This document shows, one piece after another, positions 1 through 7,131 of a DNA stretch of 32,404 nucleotides; the first letter of the stretch is position 1, and each line of letters opens with the position of its first letter. This stretch comes from Sphingomonas sp. PsM26. Lineage in GTDB: Bacteria > Pseudomonadota > Alphaproteobacteria > Sphingomonadales > Sphingomonadaceae. Location of the stretch: positions 1 to 32,404 of the forward strand of contig JARUXA010000032.1 in assembly GCA_030433805.1 (NCBI GenBank). The letters run 5' to 3'. The notes beneath the pieces are model-generated. The model saw only the letters and a program-made list of their open reading frames with translations, had not been told where the DNA came from and made no database searches. A program made the position numbers and the translations under genes.

Positions 1-80
1 CGCTCCCGTGACGTACTTGTCCCATACGGCTTCCTTCCATTCCAACGAAAGGATCTCACCATCAAACCGTGGGATCAAAC
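1..80 (-). CDS. Partial hypothetical protein running off the left edge
   Basis: The minus strand reads an open frame from a TTG at 80 to the window edge. It begins MIPRFDGEILSLEWK and ends inside the window as DKYVTGA, a natural-looking acidic/aromatic composition. The frame is closed upstream by a TAG, so the start must lie in this interval; AGGATAG 4 nt upstream of the TTG is a possible ribosome site. It would be transcribed divergently from the resolvase at 167. About 26 residues are visible and I do not recognise the family. A chance open frame cannot be excluded on so short a stretch. Confidence 0.35.
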
Positions 81-166
81 AACTATCCTGACACTGGTGC
101 TTTATATGCTACCACCTGCCGTAAAAAGGACTGGACTTTTGGATACCACGTATCGAAGACCGGACC

Positions 167-826
167 ATGTTCATCCGTGCCTACCTCCGCGCATCCACAT
201 CCGAGCAGGACGCATCGCGCGCGCGTGGAGCACTCAACGCGTTCGCCGTCGAGCGTGGGCTTCGGATCGCGGCGCGCTACGTCGAAAATGAGAGCGGGGC
301 CAAGTTGCACCGGCCGGAGCTTTTCCGTCTGCTTGGCGACTGCGAGCCTGGTGACGTGCTGTTGGTGGAGCAGGTCGACCGCCTCTCCCGTCTCACCGCC
401 CCCGACTGGCTTCGCCTACGTGGCATGATAGACGCCAAGCACGTTCGCATCGTAGCACTCGACTTGCCGACATCTTGGACCCTGACCGCACCGGCGGACG
501 AGTTCACCGGGCGTATGTTCGCTGCGGTCAACGCTATGATGCTCGATGTCCTCGCGGCCGTAGCGCGCAAGGATTATGAGGATCGTCGCCGCCGCCAGGC
601 AGATGGCACCGCCAAGGCCAAGGCCGCGGGCCTCTATAAGGGCCGTCCACCAAATAAGACCCGCAATGCCGCGATTTCGTCGCTGTTGGATAACGGTCGC
701 AGTTGGCGCGAGATTATGGATGCGACCGGCTGCAGCCGCACCCTACTCGCAAAGATTGCTCGCGATCGCCGACTGCCGAAAGCCGATCACTCACCCGAGA
801 CTGGCCTCAAAAATGGGGTCCGATGA
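167..826 (+). CDS. Small serine recombinase (resolvase/invertase family)
   Basis: 219 residues, the usual length for a small resolvase. The N-terminus has the catalytic signature YLRASTSEQD (serine about residue 10, arginine at 8). It is followed by family motifs SGAKLHRPELFRLL and VEQVDRLSRL, a long E-helix region around residues 120-150, and a C-terminal helix-turn-helix (SWREIMDATGCSRTLLAKI, about 180-200). Such enzymes cut short crossover sites through a serine-DNA intermediate and on plasmids usually resolve multimers or cointegrates. No transposase is next to it, so a plasmid-resolution role is more likely than a Tn3-type role, but this is inference. A related resolvase lies at 31104. 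Confidence 0.88.
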   Translation: MFIRAYLRASTSEQDASRARGALNAFAVERGLRIAARYVENESGAKLHRPELFRLLGDCEPGDVLLVEQVDRLSRLTAPDWLRLRGMIDAKHVRIVALDLPTSWTLTAPADEFTGRMFAAVNAMMLDVLAAVARKDYEDRRRRQADGTAKAKAAGLYKGRPPNKTRNAAISSLLDNGRSWREIMDATGCSRTLLAKIARDRRLPKADHSPETGLKNGVR

Positions 827-833
827 GAGGATC
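816..833 (+). repeat. Left arm of an 18-bp inverted repeat around the isochorismatase-like gene
   Basis: GGGTCCGATGAGAGGATC overlaps the 3' end of the resolvase gene. Its reverse complement recurs at 1428-1445 with one mismatch. The two arms bracket the isochorismatase-like gene. They could be resolvase subsites or remains of an insertion; nothing visible decides between these. Confidence 0.5.
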
Positions 834-937
834 GTCAAAATCCTTCACCAAGCTCCGCAACCACCCCGATCGGGGTCCAGAAATGGGAGTGTGACCGTCG
901 CAGTGATGTGGCATCTTTCCTTCTGGTACGCTGCCAT

Positions 938-1414
938 ATGAAACAGGCTCTTCTCGTCGTCGATGTTCGGTCGTGCTTCGACCCGCCTCGGTGGCAGATA
1001 GACGGCATCAAGCAACTTGCGCAAACGATGCACTCGATCGCGACGGTCGAGCGCTACGTTGAGGACGTGACGCCATTCTGGCGACAGCTCGGATGGATAC
1101 CGTCATTGGATGACAACCCGCTTGTGGCTACCGACAAGGTGTTTGTGAAACACGGCTTTGCGCCGCCCGGCGAACTTATTGACCATCTGAAAAACGCAGG
1201 GGTGCAGCGCGTGCTGGTCTGCGGCATCCAAGCCGACACCTGCTGTCTTGCGGCCGGCTTTTTGCTATTTGATGCTGGCCTACATCCAACCACGCTCAAG
1301 TGGCTGACGGTCAGGTCCTCCCCAGATCGAACCGCCGAACTCGGCGCACGCCTCTGGCTCCACCATTTCGGCCAGAAAAGCGTAATGGATCATGCCAACG
1401 ATCTGAGACGCTGA
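938..1414 (+). CDS. Isochorismatase-like cysteine hydrolase
   Basis: 158 residues from the ATG at 938, chosen because the family's first strand MKQALLVVDV begins there; an upstream in-frame start would add ten non-family residues. The family catalytic triad is visible: Asp9 in VVDV, Lys71 in VKHGF and Cys102 in GIQADTCC. Members hydrolyse isochorismate, nicotinamide or other amides; the substrate here cannot be told. It is somewhat shorter than the usual 180-210 residues. Its last codons overlap the beginning of the tandem-duplicated partition cassette, so the duplication breakpoint falls at the end of this gene. It is probably passenger cargo between the resolvase and the partition region. 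Confidence 0.8.
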   Translation: MKQALLVVDVRSCFDPPRWQIDGIKQLAQTMHSIATVERYVEDVTPFWRQLGWIPSLDDNPLVATDKVFVKHGFAPPGELIDHLKNAGVQRVLVCGIQADTCCLAAGFLLFDAGLHPTTLKWLTVRSSPDRTAELGARLWLHHFGQKSVMDHANDLRR

Positions 1415-1427
1415 GGCTTCCCGTTAG

Positions 1428-1445
1428 GATCCTCTGATCGGACCC
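1428..1445 (-). repeat. Right arm of the 18-bp inverted repeat
   Basis: GATCCTCTGATCGGACCC is the reverse complement, with one mismatch, of 816-833. A weaker version appears at the matching place in the second duplicate unit near 2568-2584, so this arm belongs to the duplicated leader. Confidence 0.5.
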
Positions 1446-1590
1446 TAAAACATAAGGCGCCCCCTGCCCCAACCTTAGCTTCGGCTGAAAGGCAAACCTG
1501 CCCGTCGCGTCACATTGATAGTGCGGATGCTACTCAAGGCAGGTGAAAAGGCACTTGGCTCCATCCGCCGTAATGTGTTTCACATCTCGT

Positions 1591-1670
1591 TTTAATATCC
1601 ATCAACAGTGCTTACCGTTTCGCCCCGGATAGCGCCAGAGGACTGCGGTACGTAAGTGGGTTTAAGATCC
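1591..1670 (+). promoter_or_regulatory. TTTAATATCC motif pair in the leader of the dead parA copy
   Basis: TTTAATATCC is at 1591-1600 and a one-mismatch copy, TTTAAGATCC, at 1661-1670. The same two places in the intact copy (2726 and 2797) carry the motif. They are likely binding sites of the cassette's RHH protein; the 1661 copy has drifted along with the pseudogene. Confidence 0.45.
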
Positions 1671-1685
1671 TTTTACATTGCATCC

Positions 1686-2347
1686 GTGATTATCACGATA
1701 GGAAATACAAGGGGCGGCGTGTGAAAAACCACCTTGGCTGTTCAGATAGTGATTGCGCGTGCAATGGCAGGCCGAGATGTCTGGCTGGTCGACGGAGATC
1801 GTCAAGGTACTGCGGCCGCTGCGATCGCTGCCCGTGCCCGAGTCGGTCGTCTTCCCGGCATAGCATGCGCGCAATATCCTGACGGTCCTGAACTGCATGC
1901 CCAAATTCAGCAGCAGCGGGACAAGTGGCAGGACATCATCATCGATGCCGGTGGTCGCGACTCTACTGCCCTTCGGGCCGCGCTCGTTCTCTCCGACGTT
2001 CTGCTCATGCCGTTTGCTCCCCGGTCGTATGACGTCTGGGCTCTTGGGGATATGGCAGCCCTATTGATGAAGCCCAAAGCGTCCGAGACGGGCTTCGCTG
2101 TTTCGCGGTGATGAACCAAGCTGATCCAGGAGAAAAGTCGACCGACAACGCTGAAGCGGCAGCAGCGGTGACGGACTTTCCTCAATTTAAGTACCTCCCG
2201 CATCCGATCCGTCGTCGCAAGGCCTTCAGCAACGCAGATGGCGCGGGACTGGCCGTGTCGGAAATGCCAGCCAAGGATACCAAGGCTGCATCCGAACTCA
2301 ACACGCTGATTGCATCGCTTTTTAATATCCAGCCGCGATCCTTATAG
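1686..2347 (+). pseudogene. ParA-type ATPase, dead duplicate
   Basis: This is the degenerate counterpart of the parA at 2822. Read from the matching GTG at 1686 the protein begins IITIGNTRGGV and then meets TGA at 1722-1724, where the intact copy has the Walker A glycine codon GGG. The Walker A lysine codon before it is also changed to arginine. A single base is missing near 2060 (CCCTATTG here, CCCTTATTG in the intact copy), which shifts the frame for the last third. With a stop inside the nucleotide-binding loop and a later frameshift, no functional ATPase can be made. The sequence otherwise remains very close to its partner, so the duplication or the decay is recent. Confidence 0.9.
2321..2330 (+). 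promoter_or_regulatory. TTTAATATCC motif before the truncated RHH gene
   Basis: TTTAATATCC lies inside the end of the dead parA, about 28 bp before the RHH start, at the same place as 3458-3467 in the intact unit. Confidence 0.4.
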
Positions 2348-2358
2348 GAGCCAAACAC

Positions 2359-2730
2359 TTGGGAATCACTCCGCGCCGCAGACCTGTCGCCAACGCGACC
2401 ACAATCGCTGCGCAGGACGCTTTCATCAGCGGCGCTCCGGATGCTGCTCCGACTTCTGCGCCTGCGCTGCAAGAAGAGGCGCGGGAGTACGAGAAGGGGA
2501 TCAAGATAGGTAACAAGCGTCAGATCACTTTGACGATGATCTGGGACGCTGAGGCTTCCGTTAGGATCTCCGATCGGACTCTAAAACATAAGACACCCCC
2601 TGCCCCAACCTTGGCTTCGGCTGAAAGGCAAACCTGCCCGTCGCCTCACTTTATTAGTACGGATGCTACCCAAGGCAGTGAAAAGGCACTTGGCTCCATC
2701 CGCCGTAATGGGTTTCACATGTCGTTTTAA
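2359..2730 (+). pseudogene. Truncated RHH partition protein fused to duplicate leader
   Basis: The first ~59 residues match the intact RHH protein at 3496 (VANA, QDAFISGAPDAAPTSAP, KRQITLT). At the duplication junction (about 2537) the frame runs into the leader of the second unit and encodes unrelated sequence from IWDAEAS on. The RHH fold lies almost wholly beyond the junction, so DNA binding is lost. The start codon is also changed from ATG to TTG. It might still be translated as a chimeric peptide with the disordered Ala/Pro arm, but I treat it as a duplication by-product. Confidence 0.85.
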
Positions 2731-2806
2731 TATCCATCAACCGTGCTTTACCGTTTCACCTTTGACAGCGCCATAGCGCTGCGGTACGTAAGTGGAATTA
2801 ATATCC
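2726..2806 (+). promoter_or_regulatory. Two TTTAATATCC-type sites upstream of parA
   Basis: TTTAATATCC is at 2726-2735 and ATTAATATCC at 2797-2806, about 71 bp apart, the second ending 15 bp before the parA start. Direct AT-rich repeats ahead of a parA-RHH operon are the normal place for an RHH autorepressor to bind. Assignment to this RHH protein is inference from position and recurrence. Confidence 0.5.
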
Positions 2807-2821
2807 TTATGGGGTGCGTCC

Positions 2822-3481
2822 GTGATTATCACGATAGGGAATACAAAGGGCGGCGTGGGGAAAACCACCTTGGCTGTTCAGATAGTGATTGCGCGTGCAA
2901 TGGCAGGCCGAGATGTCTGGCTGGTCGACGGAGATCGTCAAGGTACTGCGGCCGCTGCGATCGCTGCCCGTGCCCAAGCCGGTCGTCTTCCCGGCATAGC
3001 ATGCGCCCAATATCCTGACGGTCCGGGACTGCGTGCCCAAATTCAGCAGCAGCGGGACAAGTGGCAGGACATCATTATCGATGCCGGTGGTCGAGACTCT
3101 ACTGCCCTGCGGGCCGCGCTCGTTCTCTCCGACGTTCTGCTCGTGCCGTTTGCTCCTCGGTCGTATGACGTCTGGGCTCTTGAGGATATGGCAGCCCTTA
3201 TTGATGAAGCTCAAAGCGTCCGAGACGGGCTCCGCTGTTTCGCGGTGATGAACCAAGCTGATCCAGGAGAAAAGTCGACCGACAACACTGAAGCGGCAGC
3301 AGCGGTAAAGGACTTTCCTCAATTTGAGTACCTCCCGCATCCGATCCGTCGTCGCAAAGCGTTCAGCAACGCAGGTGGCGCGGGACTGGCCGTGTCGGAA
3401 ATGCCAGCCAAGGATACCAAGGCTGCGTCCGAACTCGACACGCTGATTGCATCCCTTTTTAATATCCAGCCGCGATCCTGA
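2822..3481 (+). CDS. parA: ParA-family partition ATPase
   Basis: 219 residues from GTG 2822, chosen because it places MIITIGNTKGGVGKTT, the classic start of short (type Ib) ParA proteins, right at the N-terminus; a GTG 30 nt upstream is possible. Deviant Walker A KGGVGKT is at residues 9-15, followed by VDGDRQGT and a Walker B-like IIIDAGG. There is no N-terminal DNA-binding domain, as expected for type Ib, where the small partner gene supplies DNA binding. Such ATPases move plasmid copies over the nucleoid by ATP-dependent DNA binding. The RHH gene follows after 14 bp and is presumably cotranscribed. A dead duplicate precedes it. Confidence 0.88.
   Translation: MIITIGNTKGGVGKTTLAVQIVIARAMAGRDVWLVDGDRQGTAAAAIAARAQAGRLPGIACAQYPDGPGLRAQIQQQRDKWQDIIIDAGGRDSTALRAALVLSDVLLVPFAPRSYDVWALEDMAALIDEAQSVRDGLRCFAVMNQADPGEKSTDNTEAAAAVKDFPQFEYLPHPIRRRKAFSNAGGAGLAVSEMPAKDTKAASELDTLIASLFNIQPRS
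3458..3467 (+). promoter_or_regulatory. TTTAATATCC motif between parA and RHH gene
   Basis: It sits in the last codons of parA, 28 bp ahead of the RHH start. Coding for FNIQ here may partly explain its conservation, but the same motif also occurs in non-coding places around the cassette. Confidence 0.4.
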
Positions 3482-3495
3482 TAGGAGCCAACCAC

Positions 3496-3810
3496 ATGGC
3501 AATCACTCCGCGCCCCAGACCTGTCGCCAACGCGGCCAAAATCGCTGCGCAGGACGCTTTCATCAGCGGCGCTCCGGATGCTGCTCCGACTTCTGCGCCT
3601 GCGTCTGCGCCTGCGCCTGCGCCGCAGGAAGAGGCGCGGGAGTACGAGAAGGGGATTAAGAAAGGTAACAAGCGTCAGATTACTTTGACGATCGCGCCCG
3701 ACCTCCTGGAGCGCGTTGACCAAGTCGCGAAGCGAACAGGGCAGGCTAGGGCAGCGGTCATAAACATGGCCATTTTTCAGGCCATCGAAGGTGACCTATT
3801 CCGATCGTAG
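3496..3810 (+). CDS. Ribbon-helix-helix partition/autoregulator protein (ParB/ParG-like)
   Basis: 104 residues. Residues about 25-45 are an Ala/Pro-rich flexible arm with a short repeat (SAPASAPAPAP). The C-terminal half KRQITLTIAPDLLERVDQV and AVINMAIFQAIEG fits a ribbon-helix-helix: the ITLTI strand pairs between subunits and enters the DNA groove. Small RHH proteins with a mobile N-terminal arm downstream of a short ParA act as centromere binder and repressor (ParG and Omega are known examples), with the arm stimulating ParA. The start ATG has AGGAG upstream. The recurrent TTTAATATCC motif is the natural candidate site. Sequence-level homology to ParG itself is not claimed. Confidence 0.8.
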   Translation: MAITPRPRPVANAAKIAAQDAFISGAPDAAPTSAPASAPAPAPQEEAREYEKGIKKGNKRQITLTIAPDLLERVDQVAKRTGQARAAVINMAIFQAIEGDLFRS

Positions 3811-3830
3811 CCTACCCATTATCACGTCAC

Positions 3831-3840
3831 ATTAATATTC
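3831..3840 (+). promoter_or_regulatory. TTTAATATCC-like site after the RHH gene
   Basis: ATTAATATTC followed by ATCCGCGATCC; the same GCGATCC tail follows the motif at 3458. It lies between the RHH gene and the hypothetical gene at 3919 and could extend the operator or centromere array. Confidence 0.35.
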
Positions 3841-3918
3841 ATCCGCGATCCATCTCACGTTGAAAGAAGTGTTAAAGCGGTTGAATATGGAGGCTGTTAA
3901 TGAGCGAGCCGTTGCTGT

Positions 3919-4515
3919 TTGCCGACTGAGGGTGTGGATTATCTGGCAGTGAGTGCCGACAGGATCATTTGGTTCAGGAACGCAGAGGCCGGACCGGAAG
4001 AGCCGGGTGATGAATGCTCGGCGGAATGGGGCATGATCGCTCTGGGATGGCAGACCGGAGTCACTGTCGCGGAGGGAGACATCGGGGCAGAGGACCTCAG
4101 CCACATTGTAGAGGGCATCATTGACAAGCCGGTCGCGGGTTATTCATTCGTTTGTGCAACTCCATCTGTCGAGGCCGGAGCGCCGAGAGACCGCCAAGCC
4201 AACGGTGTGACGTTTCAAGCTACCACGCCGCTTGTCGACTCCGGCTTGTCGGGCCTGTTCAAGGTCCGGTACGTGGTCGGTGCTGCTGGATTGGCGTACT
4301 CGCCCGGCATCCGCGGCTACCACACCTTCGTGACGGCGCCGAACGGCTATGTCGTTGTCATCGTCGCCTATGAAGATGATGTGCGCGTTGCGGCTGTTCT
4401 GCGTCCGGCTGATAAGCCACCCCATCTGTCGATGATGGGATTCCTGGACCTGGCGATCGAAGCGCTTGGCATCGAGGCGCTCAACCATGACGTCGATCTT
4501 CGAACACGCTACTAA
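3919..4515 (+). CDS. Hypothetical protein next to the partition cassette
   Basis: 198 residues as read from TTG 3919. The best ribosome site (GGAGG near 3887) instead serves the ATG at 3900, which reads MSEPLLFAD and stops at TGA 3927. Dropping one base near 3928 would join that start to the main frame as MSEPLLFADEGVDYLAVSAD, so a one-base insertion is suspected. The body has several hydrophobic beta-type segments (GYHTFVTAPNGYVVVIVAYEDDVRVAAVL) and no signal peptide or clear membrane helix. I do not recognise the family. It is flanked on both sides by AT-rich TTTAATAT motifs, which links it to the partition locus. Confidence 0.6.
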   Translation: MPTEGVDYLAVSADRIIWFRNAEAGPEEPGDECSAEWGMIALGWQTGVTVAEGDIGAEDLSHIVEGIIDKPVAGYSFVCATPSVEAGAPRDRQANGVTFQATTPLVDSGLSGLFKVRYVVGAAGLAYSPGIRGYHTFVTAPNGYVVVIVAYEDDVRVAAVLRPADKPPHLSMMGFLDLAIEALGIEALNHDVDLRTRY

Positions 4516-4535
4516 TCATCACCTTCCTTGACCTT

Positions 4536-4547
4536 TTTAATATTAAA
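4536..4547. promoter_or_regulatory. Palindromic TTTAATATTAAA
   Basis: This perfect 12-bp palindrome lies 21 bp after the hypothetical gene and contains the left half of the recurrent TTTAATATCC motif. It is probably the last member of the motif set. The surrounding 4516-4621 is otherwise non-coding and separates convergent genes; a weak hairpin (CGCCTTT 4586-4592 with AAAGGCG 4605-4611) lies in it. Confidence 0.35.
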
Positions 4548-4621
4548 GGGATCGTAAATTACACCTAATTGAACGGTAGGTTGCCCGCCTTTGCGCGTCC
4601 TTCAAAAGGCGAAGGTGGTCT

Positions 4622-5119
4622 TCAAAGGTGCAGGCCGATTACAGCCAGCCCGATCGCCGTCGTTCCCGCGATCGTTTTCCCGACCCCTAGAACCCGCGCG
4701 GCGGTTCCGTATCGGGTGGTCATCCATGTTCGATCGATAGCCGTTCTCAAGCTCAGAGCGCCGTCCACCATGAGGAGCGATCCGATGATAAACATGAGGA
4801 TCGTCACGGCCTTCGCGAAGGTCCGGGGATTCATTTCTGAGAGCACAAATGACAAGACTAGCAGCATCGTCATTGTGCCGTAGATCGCGCCCGCTACGTC
4901 GATGACATTGCGCAGCTGGTAGTGCGTCGGTCGCCTTACCATTCGAACGAGTGTCAGCGGACGCCGGCACCTCTGGCATGACTCAATGGTCCATGGCGGC
5001 GGGAGATGCGCGACGATGTCAGCGCAGCATGGGCATCGGACTTCGGGGTTTGGTATCAGTGTCGGTTTGCGGCGTGCGCGCCCGTTGTAGACCGCCGCAG
5101 CCCTATTAGTCGTCGCCAT
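4622..5119 (-). CDS. Hypothetical zinc-ribbon membrane protein
   Basis: 165 residues from ATG 5119, which has AGGAAAG upstream; the open frame extends further but the extension looks non-coding and overlaps the preceding gene. Two CxxC pairs, CPCC (about residue 28) and CQRC (about 48), form a likely zinc ribbon. It is followed by at least two to three hydrophobic helices (IYGTMTMLLVLSFVLS, AVTILMFIIGSLLMV, IAGTTAIGLAVIGL). This suggests an inner-membrane protein with a small cytoplasmic metal-binding head. It is the last gene of a six-gene leftward operon and overlaps the previous gene by 14 nt. Function unknown. Confidence 0.7.
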   Translation of the reverse strand: MATTNRAAAVYNGRARRKPTLIPNPEVRCPCCADIVAHLPPPWTIESCQRCRRPLTLVRMVRRPTHYQLRNVIDVAGAIYGTMTMLLVLSFVLSEMNPRTFAKAVTILMFIIGSLLMVDGALSLRTAIDRTWMTTRYGTAARVLGVGKTIAGTTAIGLAVIGLHL

Positions 5120-5504
5120 AATCGCTTTCCTGGTCGCCCCATAGGACGTCTTCGCCGCCAGCTTCGTGGGCAAGGGCAGGGGGGTCACCCCTGAAGCAAG
5201 CGGTGTCGCCGTGGACCATCGGCCAGTCGCGGCAAAGCATCTGCTTCGCTCCGTCCATGATCGGCCAATTTCCCCGTCGTTGGCATGGATTGTTATGCCG
5301 GTCAGCCGCATCGAACCAACCACCCCCTGACCCTGTCCCGCTACCTCCACCGCCGATCCAGCTTGGGCTCCCTAGCGGCACTGCTTTTTCGTTGCTGCCG
5401 AGCTCCCGCCGGCTTTTGCGATCGTTCCACCATGTCGAAACGCCCGCCTGGCCCTGTCGTGCGCGATAGCGTTCGCGCATGTAGTCCCGGTCATCAATGC
5501 CCAA
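5106..5504 (-). CDS. Hypothetical glycine-rich small protein
   Basis: 132 residues if started at TTG 5504, which has GAGGAG eight bases upstream and overlaps the stop of the preceding gene by 11 nt, typical of translational coupling. The N-terminus MGIDDRDYMRERYRARQ is basic and probably helical. A Gly/Ser-rich linker (GGGGSGTGSGGGW) follows, then an acidic C-terminal end (GGEDVLWGDQESDYGDD). An ORF start at 5564 would place a long non-family extension over the neighbour. I do not recognise a domain. Confidence 0.6.
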   Translation of the reverse strand: MGIDDRDYMRERYRARQGQAGVSTWWNDRKSRRELGSNEKAVPLGSPSWIGGGGSGTGSGGGWFDAADRHNNPCQRRGNWPIMDGAKQMLCRDWPMVHGDTACFRGDPPALAHEAGGEDVLWGDQESDYGDD

Positions 5505-5796
5505 TTGCAGCGCTCCTCGTCTTCTGCTCGCGACGGGCGACCGCACGCCGGTGAAGAACACCAAGCTGCTGTGCGAAATCCACGATTACGTAGGAAAACT
5601 CATCCGCGACTTCCCGCTCTGCGTCGCACGTCGGCGCGATAGACGCGGCTGCGAGGACGAGATGCGCAGCCGCGATCGGGTGAGCCACCATCAAGTGGAA
5701 GGACTGCGTTCGTAGCTCGTCGGCCAGATCGTCGTCGGGCAAGTCCGCGAGCCTCGGCGCCTCGTCGAGAGGCACCTGTAGTCCATTGGCGTTCAT
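5494..5796 (-). CDS. Hypothetical protein, helical
   Basis: 100 residues, mostly predicted helix: DLADELRTQSFHLMVAHP followed by an alanine-rich stretch AAAHLVLAAASIAP and DFAQQLGVLHRR. The start ATG overlaps the stop of the DUF2726 gene as ATGA, so it is translationally coupled. There is no recognisable domain; it is conserved in frame with the operon and has no stop or codon irregularity. Possible role in plasmid transfer or maintenance is only by association. Confidence 0.65.
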   Translation of the reverse strand: MNANGLQVPLDEAPRLADLPDDDLADELRTQSFHLMVAHPIAAAHLVLAAASIAPTCDAEREVADEFSYVIVDFAQQLGVLHRRAVARREQKTRSAAIGH

Positions 5797-6296
5797 GGCC
5801 GGCTGCTCCCGTGCAATTCGTGTTGTTGGAATAGAGGCGCGAGCGCAGCGCGGACGTCATGGATGCGGGGTTGGACCCCACGGCCGATGCGGATCGTGCG
5901 GTAGCCTGCGTGGCCCGTCATCGCGTCGCGTTTGCTGTCGCGCTGGGCATTATGGCTTGCATCGTCGACCTCGATCAGCGCGACGATCGCCCCGGTCACG
6001 CGGTCCTGCGCGACGAAGTCGATGATCTTCTGGGAGAAGGCGTTGCGATCAGCGGGATGGCTTTTACCGATCATCCGGTGAGGGGCCTTCAACACTGCGC
6101 CCATTGCCACCTGAGCACGGAAACGGTACTCAGGCAGGCATCGCTCTAGAATGTCGAGCATCGCAAGCTCGCGAGGTGTCATGAACCGCTTGGCAAGCGG
6201 CCGCCTCCCGCCGAAGCCAGCGCCGCCACCAGACAGCGCCTTCAACATCATGAAGACCCCGAGAAGGGCGACCAGGATGGCAATATTCCTGTCCAT
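5793..6296 (-). CDS. DUF2726-type protein with N-terminal membrane anchor
   Basis: 167 residues from ATG 6296; a GTG two codons earlier is equally possible. Residues 3-18 (NIAILVALLGVFMML) are a membrane helix, then a GAGFGGRRPL linker. From about residue 38 the pattern MTPRELAMLDILERCLPEYRFRAQVAMGAVL, KIIDFVAQD, VALIEVDDASH and a final YRTIRI matches DUF2726. That family is thought to have a restriction-endonuclease-like fold, with FDF-like, IEVDD and H residues in the core. Nuclease activity here is unproven. It is third-from-first in the leftward operon, 52 nt after the preceding gene. Confidence 0.72.
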   Translation of the reverse strand: MDRNIAILVALLGVFMMLKALSGGGAGFGGRRPLAKRFMTPRELAMLDILERCLPEYRFRAQVAMGAVLKAPHRMIGKSHPADRNAFSQKIIDFVAQDRVTGAIVALIEVDDASHNAQRDSKRDAMTGHAGYRTIRIGRGVQPRIHDVRAALAPLFQQHELHGSSRP

Positions 6297-6348
6297 GGTC
6301 ACAGGGCCTTTGCGGAGAGAGTGTTAGTTTGGATCGGCATGCCGGTGC

Positions 6349-7131
6349 TCACATATCCAGGCTGAGGTTCTTCTCAGGCAGCCCACGGATTTGCTCATTT
6401 GAGGCGAGCATCGCGGGCAGGGCACTGAGGTCGTCCATGTCGAGCGGGCGCATCCCCAGCTCATCATCCTTGCGATCAGATCTGTTGTCCTGCCGGTCCG
6501 GATCGTCGACGTCCTTGATCGGCGGGATATCGCGATCGAAGTTTCTCAGGTCGGAATAGTCCGTGGTGGACTCTCCCATCGGAGGCAGATCTGTCATGTC
6601 GAGGCTGGCCGGATCGATCAGGATCGGCTCACTGTCCGCCTTGTCGAGGTCGTCGATCGCCTTGCTCAGCGCGTCATCGGCAGATTTTGTTTTCGCGCCG
6701 GACCCGTCGATGTCGAGCCGGCCGAGGCTTTCCAGCGCAGAGGTCTTGTTCCCAGGATTGCGGTCAAGCTGGCGTTCGAGCTTCTCCTGGTCATCTACCA
6801 CCATGATGAGGTCATCCCTGACGCGGGTGACGACGACGTTGGTCAGGCGCTGGTTGGAGAGGTTGCTCTCATAGCTGTGCATCACGCCGATCGCCTTGTC
6901 GGCCGTCACGCCCTGCGCCATGTGCGCGTTCAGCGCATAGACGGGCATCTTGATGCCCTGGAGCCACATGAGGACCTGCGTGTTGAGCAGCTGGCTCCCA
7001 CGGGTGAAATTGCCCGAATTGCGGGGTGCATTACCGCGCGCAGAATGGTGCTGTTGAGGAATTGGACGCCGGTCGTTTCGGATGTCCTTGCGGGGCTCCT
7101 GGGGCGGCTTCTGGGGGTCATCACGCGCCAT
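6349..7131 (-). CDS. Hypothetical charged, mostly disordered protein
   Basis: 260 residues from ATG 7131 with GAGGCG five bases upstream. The first 45 residues are rich in Arg/Pro/Gln/Asn. A compact segment at about 47-120 (QLLNTQVLMWLQGIKMPVY, RLTNVVVTRVRDDLIMVVDD) looks folded. The rest is highly acidic (DLDKAD, DMTDLPPM, DRDIPPIKDVDDPDRQDN). This architecture suits a scaffold or an accessory relaxosome protein, but I recognise no family. It overlaps the upstream RHH frame, showing tight coupling. Confidence 0.65.
   Translation of the reverse strand: MARDDPQKPPQEPRKDIRNDRRPIPQQHHSARGNAPRNSGNFTRGSQLLNTQVLMWLQGIKMPVYALNAHMAQGVTADKAIGVMHSYESNLSNQRLTNVVVTRVRDDLIMVVDDQEKLERQLDRNPGNKTSALESLGRLDIDGSGAKTKSADDALSKAIDDLDKADSEPILIDPASLDMTDLPPMGESTTDYSDLRNFDRDIPPIKDVDDPDRQDNRSDRKDDELGMRPLDMDDLSALPAMLASNEQIRGLPEKNLSLDM

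Larger units (their letters stand above)
1401..2537 (+). repeat. Tandem duplication, upstream (degenerate) copy of the parA-RHH cassette
   Basis: This unit aligns nearly base for base with 2539-3692: leader, parA and the 5' half of the RHH gene. It starts in the last codons of the isochorismatase-like gene and ends in the RHH coding sequence at TTGACGAT, where the next unit begins. Both ends share a short ACGATC-like string, suggesting recombination at microhomology. This copy lacks about 18 bp of the Ala/Pro-coding repeat and carries several disabling changes. Confidence 0.9.
2539..3692 (+). repeat. Tandem duplication, downstream (intact) copy of the parA-RHH cassette
   Basis: This is the partner of 1401-2537. 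The repeat ends inside the RHH gene near 3692, after which the intact gene continues into unique sequence. This unit therefore supplies the only complete parA and RHH genes. Confidence 0.9.
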
